NCBI RefSeq assembly: GCF_900101505.1
Contig: NZ_FMZI01000017.1
Coordinates: forward strand, 37,442-101,441
Reading direction: 5' to 3'
Source of the DNA: Antarctobacter albus
GTDB lineage: Bacteria > Pseudomonadota > Alphaproteobacteria > Rhodobacterales > Rhodobacteraceae
DNA length: 64,000 bases
Below, one piece after another: positions 1 to 9,301 of this stretch. The first letter of the stretch is position 1, and every line of letters starts with the position of its first letter. A program made the translations under genes and the position numbers. A model generated the notes under the pieces. It was not told the origin of the DNA. It was given only the letters and a program-made list of their open reading frames with translations, and did not search any database.

Positions 1-3000
1 GTCATGCCTTCAACAACACCCTGCAGGACATTCTGATCCGCTGGCACCGGATGCGCGGCTTCGACACGCTCTGGCAGCCCGGACAGGACCACGCCGGCAT
101 CGCCACGCAGCTGCAGGTCGAGAAGAAGCTGAAGGCCGAAAGCAACCTGCGCCGCACAGACCTGACGCGGCAGGAATTCCTCGACAAGGTCTGGGAATGG
201 AAGGGCCAGTACGGCGGCACCATCGTCAACCAGCTGAAACGGCTGGGCTGTTCCTGCGACTGGGATCGCAACGCCTTTACGATGGCCGGCGCCCCTGGAG
301 ACCCCAAGACCGGGCATGAAAACAGCCCCAACTTCCACGACGCGGTCATCAAGGTCTTTGTCGACATGTACGACAAGGGACTGATCTATCGCGGCAAGCG
401 GCTGGTCAACTGGGATCCGCATTTCGAAACCGCGATTTCCGATCTCGAGGTTGAGAACATCGAGGTCGCGGGCCACATGTGGCACTTCAAGTACCCGCTC
501 GCCGGTGGCGAAACCTACGAATATGTCGAGAAGGACGAGGACGGCAACGTTACCCTGCGCGAGATGCGCGACTATATCTCGATCGCCACCACGCGCCCCG
601 AAACCATGCTGGGCGATGGCGCCGTCGCCGTGCACCCGGACGACGAGCGTTATGCCTCCATCGTGGGCAAGCTCTGCGAGATCCCGGTCGGCCCAAAGGA
701 CCACCGCCGCCTGATTCCGATTATCACCGATGAATATCCCGATCCGGACTTTGGCTCCGGTGCGGTCAAGATCACCGGCGCGCATGACTTCAACGACTAC
801 CTGGTGGCCAAGCGCGGCGGCATCCCGATGTACCGTCTGATGGACACCCGCGGCCAGATGCGCGCCGACGGCGAAGCCTATGCCAAGGCTGCTGAAATCG
901 CCATGCAGGTGGCAGAGGGCGACCGCGCCCTGACCGAGGCCGAGGCGGATTCGATCAACCTGGTCCCGGATCACCTGCGCGGTCTGGACCGCTTCGAAGC
1001 ACGCGAAAAGGTCATCGCCGAGATCACCGCCGAAGGTCTGGCGGTCATGACCACCTCCGACGATCCGCGCCTTGGGCCGAAACCCAAGCTGAAGAAAGGC
1101 GAGGAAGAACCGCCCGTCACGCAGGTGCCGCTGGTCGAGGCCAAGCCGATCATGCAGCCCTTCGGCGACCGTTCCAAGGTGGTCATCGAACCGATGCTGA
1201 CCGACCAATGGTTCGTCGATGCGGAAAAGGTCGTCGGCCCGGCGCTGGACGCCGTGCGCAACGGCGACATCAAGATCATGCCCGAGAGCGGCGAGAAGAC
1301 ATATTATCACTGGCTGGAAAACATCGAGCCCTGGTGCATCAGCCGCCAGCTGTGGTGGGGGCATCAGATCCCGGTCTGGTACGGGCTCGACCTCTCCGCC
1401 AGGTCCGGCAAGCAATACGACCAGGAAAACGACGGCGTGCTCGACCTCGTCGAGATGCGCGAGCTTCTGGACGACCAGCGCCTGCTGATCGGTGAAGAAC
1501 GCCACCACGCCGCGCATGATTTCGACGCCGTCCGCGCGAAATTCGAGGATGTCCTGGCGGGCCTGCCCACGCCATTGAACCACGCCCGCGTGATCGAGGT
1601 CGAGGACCGGAATACCGCCGTGCACCAGTTCGCCGAGGCCCTCGCCCAGTACGAGGCGACGCAGGACCCGACGCAGCTTATCTACCCGGTCTGGCGCGAA
1701 TCCGACGTGCTCGACACCTGGTTCTCCTCCGGTCTCTGGCCGATCGGCACGCTGGGTTGGCCCGAGGACACCGAGGAAATGCGCCGCTATTTCCCGACCT
1801 CGGTTCTGATCACCGGCTTCGACATCCTGTTCTTCTGGGTTGCCCGGATGATCATGATGCAATTGGCCGTCGTGGATCAAAAACCCTTCCACACCGTCTA
1901 CCTGCACCAGCTCGTCCGCGACGAGAAGGGCAAGAAGATGTCCAAGACCACTGGCAACGTCATCGACCCGCTTGAAATCGTGGACGAATACGGCGCGGAC
2001 GCGCTGCGCTTCACCAATGCGGCGATGGCCTCCATCGGTGGCGTGCTGAAACTCTCAGTCGACCGGATCGCAGGCTACCGCAACTTCGGCACCAAGCTCT
2101 GGAACGCGTGCCGCTTTGCCGAGATGAACCAGGTCTTTGACACGCACAAGTCCAGCTCCGACCCGGCATTTGCCCCCACGGCCCAGCAGACGGTCAACCG
2201 CTGGATCATCGGGGAAACCGCGCGTGTGCGGGAAACCGTTGATGCGGCCCTGACCGATTACCGGTTCAACGACGCGGCCAACGCGCTTTACAGCTTTGTC
2301 TGGGGCAAGGTCTGCGACTGGTATGTCGAGTTCTCCAAGCCGCTTTTCGGCTCTGAGGACGCTCAGGTGGTGGCCGAGACCCGCGCCACGATGGCCTGGG
2401 TTCTGGATCAATGCCTGATCATGCTGCACCCGGTCATGCCCTTCATCACCGAAGAGCTTTGGGACACGCTGGGCACGCGCGACGGCATGCTGGTTCACAC
2501 CGACTGGCCGACCTATAGCGCCGCCAAGGTCAGCGATGCCAAGGCCGATGCGGAAATGTCCTGGGTGATCTCGCTGATCGAAGGCGTGCGCTCGGCCCGG
2601 TCGCAAATGCATGTACCGGCGGGGCTTTATGTGCCGATGCTGGTCAAGGGCATCGGCGCCGAGGAACAGGCCGCCTGGGACCGCAACCAGGCGCTGATCC
2701 TGAAACTGGCCCGGATCGAGGGGCTGACCTCGGTCGATGACTTCCCCAAGGGCTGCGTGACGGTTCCCGTGGGCCAGGCCACCTTTGGCCTGCCCTTGGC
2801 CGACATCATCGACGTGGGCGAAGAAAAGGCCCGGCTGGAAAAATCGCTGGGCAAGCTCGCCAAGGAGATCGGTGGCCTGAAGGGTCGGCTGAACAACCCC
2901 AAGTTCGCCGAAAGCGCCCCGCCCGAGGTGGTCGAGGAAGCACAGGAAAACCTTGCCGCCCGGATGGGCGAAGAGGCCAAGCTGAAAGAGGCACTCGCCC

Positions 3001-3020
3001 GGCTGGCCGAAATCGGCTGA
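1..3020 (+). CDS. valS: valyl-tRNA synthetase, 5' end missing
   Basis: Class I aminoacyl-tRNA synthetase that charges tRNA-Val. The reading frame is open from base 3, so the gene begins before the window. The first residues [10 protein letters not shown] are the end of the HIGH-type ATP-binding signature. The second signature, KMSK, is at 1935-1946. Between them lie the CP1 editing domain and the [14 protein letters not shown] and [13 protein letters not shown] blocks typical of ValS. The last ~65 residues (from about 2820) are a charged coiled coil, the tRNA-contacting C-terminal arm of ValS. An acidic segment around 1400-1670 between the catalytic blocks makes the protein longer than enterobacterial ValS. 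A GC-rich hairpin follows the stop. Identification is secure; only the true start is unknown. Confidence 0.97.
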   Translation, partial: HAFNNTLQDILIRWHRMRGFDTLWQPGQDHAGIATQLQVEKKLKAESNLRRTDLTRQEFLDKVWEWKGQYGGTIVNQLKRLGCSCDWDRNAFTMAGAPGDPKTGHENSPNFHDAVIKVFVDMYDKGLIYRGKRLVNWDPHFETAISDLEVENIEVAGHMWHFKYPLAGGETYEYVEKDEDGNVTLREMRDYISIATTRPETMLGDGAVAVHPDDERYASIVGKLCEIPVGPKDHRRLIPIITDEYPDPDFGSGAVKITGAHDFNDYLVAKRGGIPMYRLMDTRGQMRADGEAYAKAAEIAMQVAEGDRALTEAEADSINLVPDHLRGLDRFEAREKVIAEITAEGLAVMTTSDDPRLGPKPKLKKGEEEPPVTQVPLVEAKPIMQPFGDRSKVVIEPMLTDQWFVDAEKVVGPALDAVRNGDIKIMPESGEKTYYHWLENIEPWCISRQLWWGHQIPVWYGLDLSARSGKQYDQENDGVLDLVEMRELLDDQRLLIGEERHHAAHDFDAVRAKFEDVLAGLPTPLNHARVIEVEDRNTAVHQFAEALAQYEATQDPTQLIYPVWRESDVLDTWFSSGLWPIGTLGWPEDTEEMRRYFPTSVLITGFDILFFWVARMIMMQLAVVDQKPFHTVYLHQLVRDEKGKKMSKTTGNVIDPLEIVDEYGADALRFTNAAMASIGGVLKLSVDRIAGYRNFGTKLWNACRFAEMNQVFDTHKSSSDPAFAPTAQQTVNRWIIGETARVRETVDAALTDYRFNDAANALYSFVWGKVCDWYVEFSKPLFGSEDAQVVAETRATMAWVLDQCLIMLHPVMPFITEELWDTLGTRDGMLVHTDWPTYSAAKVSDAKADAEMSWVISLIEGVRSARSQMHVPAGLYVPMLVKGIGAEEQAAWDRNQALILKLARIEGLTSVDDFPKGCVTVPVGQATFGLPLADIIDVGEEKARLEKSLGKLAKEIGGLKGRLNNPKFAESAPPEVVEEAQENLAARMGEEAKLKEALARLAEIG

Positions 3021-3035
3021 ACCGGTTTGACCGCC

Positions 3036-3071
3036 GACCGGGCGCCTCCGGTGCCCGGTCACAGCTTCTTT
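3036..3071 (+). terminator. probable intrinsic terminator of valS
   Basis: Perfect 8-bp inverted repeat GACCGGGC (3036-3043) / GCCCGGTC (3053-3060) with a 9-base loop, starting 15 bases after the valS stop and followed by a short T-containing stretch. The U tail is weak. Confidence 0.55.
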
Positions 3072-3079
3072 GGTTTTCC

Positions 3080-3126
3080 AAATACCTCGGGGGAGTCGAC
3101 CGCAGGGAGACGGGGGCAGAGCCCCC
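3080..3126 (-). repeat. dispersed GC-rich intergenic repeat, copy 1
   Basis: Read on the minus strand, this is a run of GGGGGCTCTGCCCCCGTC, then CTCCCTGCGGTCGACTCCC and GAGGTATTT. It matches the plus-strand segment 44976-45023 almost base for base over about 45 bases. It contains a small GGGGGC/GCCCCC-type dyad. Both copies lie in intergenic DNA next to a gene end. This copy lacks the long hairpin that follows copy 2. Confidence 0.75.
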
Positions 3127-3151
3127 TCTCTTCCCCGCTGCCCGCGCGAAC

Positions 3152-4741
3152 CTAGAACAGCGCCTGCGTCATCCGGATCAGCGTCGGCCCGTCCGCCTCG
3201 AAGGCCGCCGTCACCGCCCGCTGCAGCCCGGCCAGGCTCGCCGGTTCCACCGCTCCTGCCCCATAGGCCCGGGCCAACGCCAGAAAATCCGGGTTGCGCG
3301 CCACAACCGCGTTGGGCTCGATCTGGGCGCTCACCATGTTCTCACGGATCTCGCCCAGTGCACCGTTGTCCCAGACCAGGATCGGCAGCGGCAGGCCCAG
3401 TTCCACCGCCGTCCCCAGTTCAGGCAGCGTGTATTGCAGTCCATAGTCCCCGAGGATCGCACAGGTCGGCAAACCGGGTCGGCCGACGGCGCCACCGATG
3501 GCAGCAGGCAGCGCATAGCCCAGAGTGCCGAAGCCGCTGGGATGATGCCAGTGACCGGGCCGGGGCATGTCCCAGACCTCCAGCGCGCCATAGGCAAACT
3601 GGGTCATGTCGGAATAGATCATCGCCTCTGCCGGCATGACCGCCTGCAGTGCCTCTGACAGTTCCACCACGCCGGGCCGTTCCGCCCGGACCTGTGCCTT
3701 CCAGCGCGCCCGCGCCGCCGCCACCACTTCCGCGTCCCAGCACGGCGGACGGTCATCGTTGCGCGCCGGGATAGCGATGGTCATCGCCCGGATCAGCGCC
3801 GCGGCATCCCCGACAAGCCCAAGATCCCCGGCCCGCAAATCGGACAGGACCGCCGGATCCAGGTCCACCCGGATCATTCGCCCCGAATGACCCAGCTCGT
3901 CACGCCAGAGATCGACCTCGGACAGCTCCGTCCCCAGCGCGACCACCAGATCCGCTTGCGCGGCCACTTCCGCGCTTTCGGGCCGCGCCAGCGAACTGCC
4001 GAAGAACAGCGGCTGATCCGCCGGCACGATCCCCCGGCCTGCATAGGTGACAAAGCTGGCCGCCCCGGTCTGCTGCAACAGCTCCGGCACATGCGCCGCC
4101 CCCGAGACCGCACCGCCCCCAAAGATGAACAGCGGTTTTTCCGCCTCGCTCAGCGCGTCGATCACCGCGTAGATCTGGTCGTGGGTCAGATGCGGGCGCT
4201 CTGGCCGCAGAGGCGGTTCCGGGGCAGGCTCGGCCGGCGCGCCCAGGGCCGCGATCGGCATGTGCAGGGCCTTGGGCCGGGGCCGCGCGCTGGCGAACTC
4301 GCCAAAGGCGCGGTCGATTAAGGCATAGACAGCCGCGGGCTTCCCCGCCTCCTCGGACCAGTCGCAGACCGTGGCCCCCGCCGCGCGCTGGTCGCGCATC
4401 TGGTGCAGCTGTCCCCGCCGGGCCGCCGTTTCGTCCAGGCAGGAGGCCAGCGCCAGCACTGAAACGCTGTCGGAATAGGCCTGTCCCAGCGCCGTCATTG
4501 CGTTCAGGAACCCGGGGCCCGTGATCAGGTAGCAGACACCGGGCCGTCCGGTCGCCCGCGCATAGCCATCGGCCATGAACCCGGCGCCCTGCTCGTGACG
4601 GGCGAGGACATGGGTGATCCCGGCCTCCTCGATGCCACGATACATCTCGATGTTGTGCACGCCGGGGATGCCGAAGATCACCTCGACCCCGCGCGCCTTG
4701 AGAGAATGGCTGACCTGTGCGCCAAGGGGTTTCGTCATCAT
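3152..4741 (-). CDS. thiamine-diphosphate-dependent decarboxylase/acetolactate synthase-like enzyme
   Basis: A 529-residue protein of the acetolactate synthase / 2-oxoacid decarboxylase superfamily. Visible parts are an N-terminal PYR domain with the cofactor-activating glutamate (E50 in LARHEQGAGFMADGYARATG), a central domain with FIFGGGA, and a C-terminal PP domain. The diphosphate/Mg motif reads GDYG at 431-434 and closes with N459 in WDNG, so the usual GDG is GDY here. The start ATG overlaps the stop of trkH (ATGATGA), so the two are probably co-translated. The subfamily resembles proteins often labelled 5-guanidino-2-oxopentanoate decarboxylase, but the substrate cannot be read from sequence. 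No regulatory ACT subunit (IlvH) is nearby, which argues against a biosynthetic acetolactate synthase. Confidence 0.85.
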   Translation of the reverse strand: MMTKPLGAQVSHSLKARGVEVIFGIPGVHNIEMYRGIEEAGITHVLARHEQGAGFMADGYARATGRPGVCYLITGPGFLNAMTALGQAYSDSVSVLALASCLDETAARRGQLHQMRDQRAAGATVCDWSEEAGKPAAVYALIDRAFGEFASARPRPKALHMPIAALGAPAEPAPEPPLRPERPHLTHDQIYAVIDALSEAEKPLFIFGGGAVSGAAHVPELLQQTGAASFVTYAGRGIVPADQPLFFGSSLARPESAEVAAQADLVVALGTELSEVDLWRDELGHSGRMIRVDLDPAVLSDLRAGDLGLVGDAAALIRAMTIAIPARNDDRPPCWDAEVVAAARARWKAQVRAERPGVVELSEALQAVMPAEAMIYSDMTQFAYGALEVWDMPRPGHWHHPSGFGTLGYALPAAIGGAVGRPGLPTCAILGDYGLQYTLPELGTAVELGLPLPILVWDNGALGEIRENMVSAQIEPNAVVARNPDFLALARAYGAGAVEPASLAGLQRAVTAAFEADGPTLIRMTQALF

Positions 4742-6186
4742 GCCCTCCAGAAGCCGATGGTAAAGAGTGCGAAGACCGCCAGGATTTCAAGCCGCCCCAC
4801 CAGCATGGCAAAGCTGAGTATCCATTTCGCCGTGTCGCTGAGGCTGGAAAAATTGCCCGCCGGTCCGATCGTGTCTCCCAGTCCCGGGCCAATGTTGGCA
4901 ATGGCGGTCGCTGCCCCGGACACCGAGGTGATGAAATCAAGGCCCGTCAGGCTGAGCGCGACGGACAGGACGCCCAGCGACACCACGAAAAAGACGAAGA
5001 AGCTCATGACCGAGCTCAAGACGTCCGGCCCCACCGGGCGCCCCTGGTAACGCGGCACAAAGACCCCGTGCGGCGCGCGGATGCGGCGCAACTGCACCCG
5101 GATCGAGGCAAAGAGCAACTGGTAGCGGAAGATCTTGACGGAGCAAGCCGTGGACCCGGCGCAGCCGCCGATCAGCCCGATGAAAAAGAACATGGCGATC
5201 AGGAAAGGTCCCCAACTCATGTAGTCGACGCTGGCATATCCGGTGCCCGAGATGATCGAGGTGATGTTGAACAGCGCCTCGCGCACGGCCTGTTCAGGAT
5301 GATGCGGAAAGATCGACAAGAGCGTGATCGAGGTCACGACCACCAGGGTTCCGATGATGGCGAGAAAGGTCAGTACCTGGCTGTCGGACAACAGGACGAA
5401 CCTGTGCCCCGCTACCATTTGGACGTAGCGCACGAATGGCAGCGCGGCGAGAATCATGAAGACAGAAGCGACATATTCCGCCGGCCCGGAGAACGTGCCG
5501 AAGCTGGCGTTGTAGTTTGAAAAACCGCCGGTCGAGACGGTGGTCATCGCATGCACCGTCGCGTCAAAGGCGTTCATGCCGCAAAGCAGGTAGCTGATCG
5601 TGCAGAACAGCGTAAGCGAGATGTAGATCGAAGAGATCGAGGCCGAAATCTGCGTCGCCCGGGGCAGGATCTTGCCCATCGTGTCGAAAGCCTCGGATCG
5701 AAAGATCTGCATCCCGCCGACCCGCAACTCCGGCAGAAAGACCATCGCGACGACGATGATCCCGATCCCCCCCAGCCATTGCAGCAATCCCCGCCACAGC
5801 AGCAGCCCCTTGGGCAATCCGTCAAGGTTCGTCAGAACGGTCGACCCGGTGGTGGTCAGGCCCGACATCGCCTCGAAAAAGGCATCGGTATAGCTGACCC
5901 CTGTGGCCCCCAGGACAAAGGGCAGCGCCCCGAAGACCGGCAGCGCCACCCAGACGCCCGTGGTCAGCAGGAACGTCTGTTGCAGGGTCAGCCCCTTCTT
6001 GACCGCGTTGGCACAGGACAAAGACGTCAGCCCGCCCGCCAGCATGGTGATGCTTGCGCTTTCAAGGAAGACCGGCCATTCACCCCGCCCCTCTGCCAGG
6101 TCGACCACGAGCGGCAGCAACATGCAGGCACCAAGGCAGGCGACCAGCAGGCCGATCACATAGGCGACGGGGCGAACATCGAACAT
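4738..6186 (-). CDS. trkH: TrkH-family potassium uptake protein, membrane subunit
   Basis: A 482-residue polytopic inner-membrane protein of the TrkH/KtrB superfamily, which imports K+ with a cytoplasmic TrkA-type NAD-binding partner. The four pore-loop repeats are visible from glycine-rich selectivity-filter segments: MSGLTTTGSTVL, TTVSTGGFSNYN, SIISGTGYASVD and AIANIGPGLGDTIG. Length and repeat order match complete TrkH. No trkA lies beside it, so the partner must be elsewhere. It is the first gene of a two-gene transcript with the TPP enzyme, whose start overlaps its stop. Confidence 0.93.
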   Translation of the reverse strand: MFDVRPVAYVIGLLVACLGACMLLPLVVDLAEGRGEWPVFLESASITMLAGGLTSLSCANAVKKGLTLQQTFLLTTGVWVALPVFGALPFVLGATGVSYTDAFFEAMSGLTTTGSTVLTNLDGLPKGLLLWRGLLQWLGGIGIIVVAMVFLPELRVGGMQIFRSEAFDTMGKILPRATQISASISSIYISLTLFCTISYLLCGMNAFDATVHAMTTVSTGGFSNYNASFGTFSGPAEYVASVFMILAALPFVRYVQMVAGHRFVLLSDSQVLTFLAIIGTLVVVTSITLLSIFPHHPEQAVREALFNITSIISGTGYASVDYMSWGPFLIAMFFFIGLIGGCAGSTACSVKIFRYQLLFASIRVQLRRIRAPHGVFVPRYQGRPVGPDVLSSVMSFFVFFVVSLGVLSVALSLTGLDFITSVSGAATAIANIGPGLGDTIGPAGNFSSLSDTAKWILSFAMLVGRLEILAVFALFTIGFWRA

Positions 6187-6256
6187 GAGACGGAGCGTTG
6201 GCCCGCCGGTGCAGGACTGTCAAGCGCCCTGCGCACCCTTGCCGCAACGCCGTCCG

Positions 6257-6484
6257 TCAGGCGGCCAGAAGGTCGCGAAAGACGAAGGACAGGATATCGT
6301 CGCGCGCGATGCCCAGAGCGGCAAGTTCCGCGTCCGACGCGCATTCCAGGGCAATGATCTGCCGCAACTTGGCCCTGCGAAGCTGTCCCGGGTTCATCCC
6401 GAACCCCACTTCGGACAGGAAGACATCGATCCGGCTGTTGAGGGACCTGTGGCCCATCCCGATCTGAACATTGTCGCGTGTCAT
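6257..6484 (-). CDS. small DUF1127-like protein
   Basis: A 75-residue basic protein. Its second half (RRAKLRQIIALECASDAELAALGIARDDILSFVFRDLL, residues ~36-73, quoted with gaps) follows the DUF1127 pattern: a basic helix, SDxELxxLGIxRxDI, then a hydrophobic end. DUF1127 proteins are small and common in alphaproteobacteria, and some take part in phosphate/carbon adaptation or RNA metabolism. Its role here is unknown. It lies alone between trkH and folE2 on the same strand, 70 bases upstream of trkH. Confidence 0.7.
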   Translation of the reverse strand: MTRDNVQIGMGHRSLNSRIDVFLSEVGFGMNPGQLRRAKLRQIIALECASDAELAALGIARDDILSFVFRDLLAA

Positions 6485-6605
6485 GACTGGAAACCTTATC
6501 CTGCGTGGCCGGTTTCCTCCCTGCGGTTTACCCTCTCACAAAAGAGGTAACCAATCCATGAAAGCGCCGAACGTTGCCGTGAGGCGCCAGTCGCTGCACA
6601 AAGGC

Positions 6606-6630
6606 GCGGCAGGGCCAGCGGCCCTGCCGC
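6606..6630 (-). terminator. intrinsic terminator of folE2
   Basis: Perfect 11-bp inverted repeat GCGGCAGGGCC / GGCCCTGCCGC with a 3-base loop, just past the folE2 stop on the minus strand. It is followed on that strand by GCCTTTG, a short U stretch. Confidence 0.65.
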
Positions 6631-6638
6631 CTATTCCA

Positions 6639-7745
6639 TCAGCCGACGTGAAACAGGGTCGAGAAGAGCTTGGGGTCCAAGCTTTCTGCCGCGAAAAGAT
6701 CGCCCTCGGTCAGGACGGAGACCGCGTCGTGGCTGTGCAGGCTTTCCTGGTGGCTGGCGACCACGCGGTAATCCCCGACACGCGCGTCCGCCTGCAGCTG
6801 CTCCGCGAACAGACGGGCGGCATCCTCCACAAAGATCGGGTTGGCCGCGTTCAGTTCGGCAAAGGCCTGTTCGTCCTCACGCTTGACCATAACCTGCGTC
6901 TCTGTCGGGACGGCGCGGCGACACATGTCCACCACGTCCTCGAACCAGAGGCACTCCCCTTCCTTGACCTCGACGGAAATACGCGCAACCGAACGTTGCG
7001 AATGCGGCGTGGCCAGCTGCCCACGCGTCCGTCGCGCATGTTCCGACAATTCCAGAGAGCACGGGCAGGTCGAGGAATAGACATAGTCAAGGTGCATGAC
7101 CTTGCGGCGCACGCCGTCCTGTTCCACCAGTTCCAGAGCAATGTCATAGTACTGGTAGCCCGACAGGCCCGACCGCAGGCTTTCGACCTTCATCGGAAAG
7201 GAGAAGCGCATGTTGATGCGGGCATCAAAGCTTTCCAGGTCACTCTTGTAATCGTCCAGCGCCGCCTCGATCACCTCGAAGCTGAAGGTCTTGTCCGCAT
7301 GGGCATAGAAGGACCGCATGATGCGGCTCATGTTGATGCCCTTCTTGTCGGCCTCCAGGCTGACGGTGCCGGTCACGCTGGTTTCCAGGTGCAGGTCGCC
7401 ATTGTCGCGGGTGTGATACTGGATCGGCAGGCGAAAGTTGGAAATGCCCACGTGCTGAATGGCACGATTCGCCCCACGAATCAGCGAGGACGGCCCATTC
7501 TGCAGGTCCGGCAAACCCGCCTTGTAGTCAGAATCGACGCTGAAATTGTCCGGGTAGGCACGCGACAGCGCCGGATAGGAATCCGGCGCCGAATCGGGTG
7601 CAAGACGAGCCACGAGGGGATCCAGCGCCTCGATCTCGGCGTCCTGCGCCTTCGAAGCCCAGCGACGCAGCAATTCCAGTGCTTCTGCCGCCTCTTCCTG
7701 GCTGGGCTTCCGATCGATTTCCGGTGTGTGGACGTTCATGGCCAC
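6639..7745 (-). CDS. folE2: GTP cyclohydrolase FolE2 (type IB)
   Basis: Converts GTP to 7,8-dihydroneopterin triphosphate, the first step of folate synthesis. FolE2 is the metal-promiscuous alternative to zinc-dependent FolE. The 368 residues contain the family blocks KKGINMSR (134-141), STCPCS with the metal-ligand cysteines C227/C229, SEHARR and TPHSQRS (246-252). The start at 7745 (MAMNVHTPEID) gives a full-length product. A perfect 7-7-7 inverted repeat sits inside the likely promoter upstream. A strong hairpin terminator follows, so the gene is probably monocistronic. In other bacteria folE2 can be zinc-regulated; the dyad here does not look like a known Zur box. Confidence 0.95.
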   Translation of the reverse strand: MAMNVHTPEIDRKPSQEEAAEALELLRRWASKAQDAEIEALDPLVARLAPDSAPDSYPALSRAYPDNFSVDSDYKAGLPDLQNGPSSLIRGANRAIQHVGISNFRLPIQYHTRDNGDLHLETSVTGTVSLEADKKGINMSRIMRSFYAHADKTFSFEVIEAALDDYKSDLESFDARINMRFSFPMKVESLRSGLSGYQYYDIALELVEQDGVRRKVMHLDYVYSSTCPCSLELSEHARRTRGQLATPHSQRSVARISVEVKEGECLWFEDVVDMCRRAVPTETQVMVKREDEQAFAELNAANPIFVEDAARLFAEQLQADARVGDYRVVASHQESLHSHDAVSVLTEGDLFAAESLDPKLFSTLFHVG

Positions 7746-7771
7746 CCCTTTCGAGCATGTCTTCGACGCTT

Positions 7772-7800
7772 AACCTAGGAATTGTTCACATCAATTCCAA
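7772..7800 (-). promoter_or_regulatory. candidate folE2 promoter with embedded operator
   Basis: On the minus strand a -35-like TTGGAA (7800-7795) is separated by 17 bases from a -10-like TAGGTT (7777-7772), ~27 bases before the folE2 start. A perfect inverted repeat GGAATTG-N7-CAATTCC (7778-7798) fills the spacer. This is the placement expected for a repressor site. The regulator is unknown. Confidence 0.45.
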
Positions 7801-7860
7801 TCTCGAAATAGTATACGTCGCCAAGCGAAGCCCGGATCACTCGCGGGCGGCACATGGCCG

Positions 7861-9054
7861 TCAGACCGCGTCCAGCGCCTGCAGAACGTCCCGAACGAGA
7901 TCCTCGGGGTCCTCGATCCCCACCGACAGCCGGATCATCCCGTCACCGATGCCCAAAGCCGCGCGTTGTTCGGGTTTCAGACGCTGGTGCGTGGTGGTCG
8001 CCGGATGGGTCGCGATGGATTTGGCATCGCCGAGGTTGTTCGAGATGATGACCACCTGCAGCGCGTTCAACATGCGAAAGGCTGCCTCCTTGCCGCCCTC
8101 GACCTCGAAGGCGATAAGGGTGCCGCCAGCGCCAAGCTGCTGTTGGGCAAGTCCGTTCTGCGGATGGCTGGCATGCCCCGGATAGATCATCCGCGATACC
8201 TTGGGATGATCCACCAATGCCTCCGCCAAGGCCACGGCGCCCTCGGTCTGGGCGCGGACGCGCAGTTTCAGCGTCTCCAGCCCCTTCAGCATCACCCAGG
8301 CGTTGAATGGGCTCATCGAACCGCCCGTGTGCTTCATGTAGGGTTCGACCACGCCGCGAATATGCTCACGGGTGCCAAGGATCACGCCGCCCAGGCAGCG
8401 GCCCTGCCCGTCGACATGCTTGGTCGTGGAATAGACAACCAGGTCAGCGCCTTGCGCGATGGCCTTCGAGTAGATCGGCGTCGAAAAGACGTTGTCAACG
8501 ATGACCGTGGCACCCACCTTGTGGGCCAGGTCCGCGACCCCGGCGATGTCCACCAGTTGCAGTGTCGGGTTCGACATGCTCTCGAAGAAGACCGCCTTGG
8601 TGTCGGGGCGCAGCGCCGCTTGCCACTGAGACAGGTCCTCACCATCGACAAAGGTCACTTCGACCCCGTAGCGCGTCAGCACCTCTTCGAGAACGTAGAG
8701 ACAGGAACCGAACAGCGCCTTGGCGGAGACGACGTGATCGCCGGCCCGCAGCATCGAGGTCAGCGCGCCGCTGACCGCCGCCATGCCACTGGCACAGGCG
8801 AATCCGTCCTCGGCCCCTTCCAGAAGCGCCATGCGCTCTTCGAACATCGCCACGGTAGGGTTGCCGTAGCGGGCATAGATGAATTCGTCTTCGCCCGCCT
8901 TGAGAAAGCGCGCCTCCGCCGCCTCGGCAGTGTCATAGACGAATCCCTGCGTCAGGAAGATCGCTTCGCTGACCTCGCCCCACTGGCTGCGTTTGGTGCC
9001 GCCGTGCACAAGGTTCGTCGCCTTGCCGTGCGCCTGTTTCTCTTCGATGCTCAT
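7861..9054 (-). CDS. metZ: O-succinylhomoserine sulfhydrylase
   Basis: A PLP enzyme of the Cys/Met metabolism fold-type I family that makes homocysteine from O-succinylhomoserine and sulfide. The start chosen is MSIEEKQAHG at 9054, preceded by GGGAGTGG. An upstream in-frame start at 9171 would run through the riboswitch and is rejected. The product has 397 residues, with the substrate/cofactor blocks YARYGNPT and ASGMAA and the PLP lysine K212 in STTKHVDGQGR. The N-terminal HGGTKRSQWGEVSEAIFLTQG and the absence of cystathionine-gamma-synthase features fit MetZ. The SAM-II riboswitch upstream implies repression when S-adenosylmethionine is plentiful. Confidence 0.93.
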   Translation of the reverse strand: MSIEEKQAHGKATNLVHGGTKRSQWGEVSEAIFLTQGFVYDTAEAAEARFLKAGEDEFIYARYGNPTVAMFEERMALLEGAEDGFACASGMAAVSGALTSMLRAGDHVVSAKALFGSCLYVLEEVLTRYGVEVTFVDGEDLSQWQAALRPDTKAVFFESMSNPTLQLVDIAGVADLAHKVGATVIVDNVFSTPIYSKAIAQGADLVVYSTTKHVDGQGRCLGGVILGTREHIRGVVEPYMKHTGGSMSPFNAWVMLKGLETLKLRVRAQTEGAVALAEALVDHPKVSRMIYPGHASHPQNGLAQQQLGAGGTLIAFEVEGGKEAAFRMLNALQVVIISNNLGDAKSIATHPATTTHQRLKPEQRAALGIGDGMIRLSVGIEDPEDLVRDVLQALDAV

Positions 9055-9114
9055 GGGTCCACTCCCAACAAAAAAGCCCCGATCGCGGTCAAGCGAAAGG
9101 AGCCTTCCGTCTGA

Positions 9115-9181
9115 CCTCTTTAGCGGAATTTCAAGGGGCGATGCCCTCCGTGGCCCGCAATCCGGTAACAAATCGCCACGG
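9115..9181 (-). ncRNA. SAM-II riboswitch (metA motif) controlling metZ
   Basis: On the minus strand the stem CCGTGGC (9181-9175) pairs with GCCACGG (9154-9148) and encloses GATTTG and GGATTGC, which are conserved SAM-II elements. The pseudoknot strand GCTAAAGAGG (9124-9115) follows at the end. The element lies about 60 bases before the metZ start, the usual SAM-II location in alphaproteobacteria. In this class SAM binding sequesters the region before the start codon. Confidence 0.88.
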
Positions 9182-9301
9182 GCGTTGGCATAGAGACGTT
9201 AAGATCACATTGCAAGGGCGTCACGACGTTGTAACCCGCTCTTCACGATACCGTCGCAGCATTGAGGTAGGGCCACGCACAAGATGTAGTGGGACGCTGC
9301 C

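Noticed and set aside
6471..7778. 435-residue plus-strand open frame opposite folE2
   Set aside because: It is antisense to a gene with all FolE2 motifs, its composition is Arg/Gln/His-rich and it matches no family. Long antisense frames are expected in GC-rich DNA.
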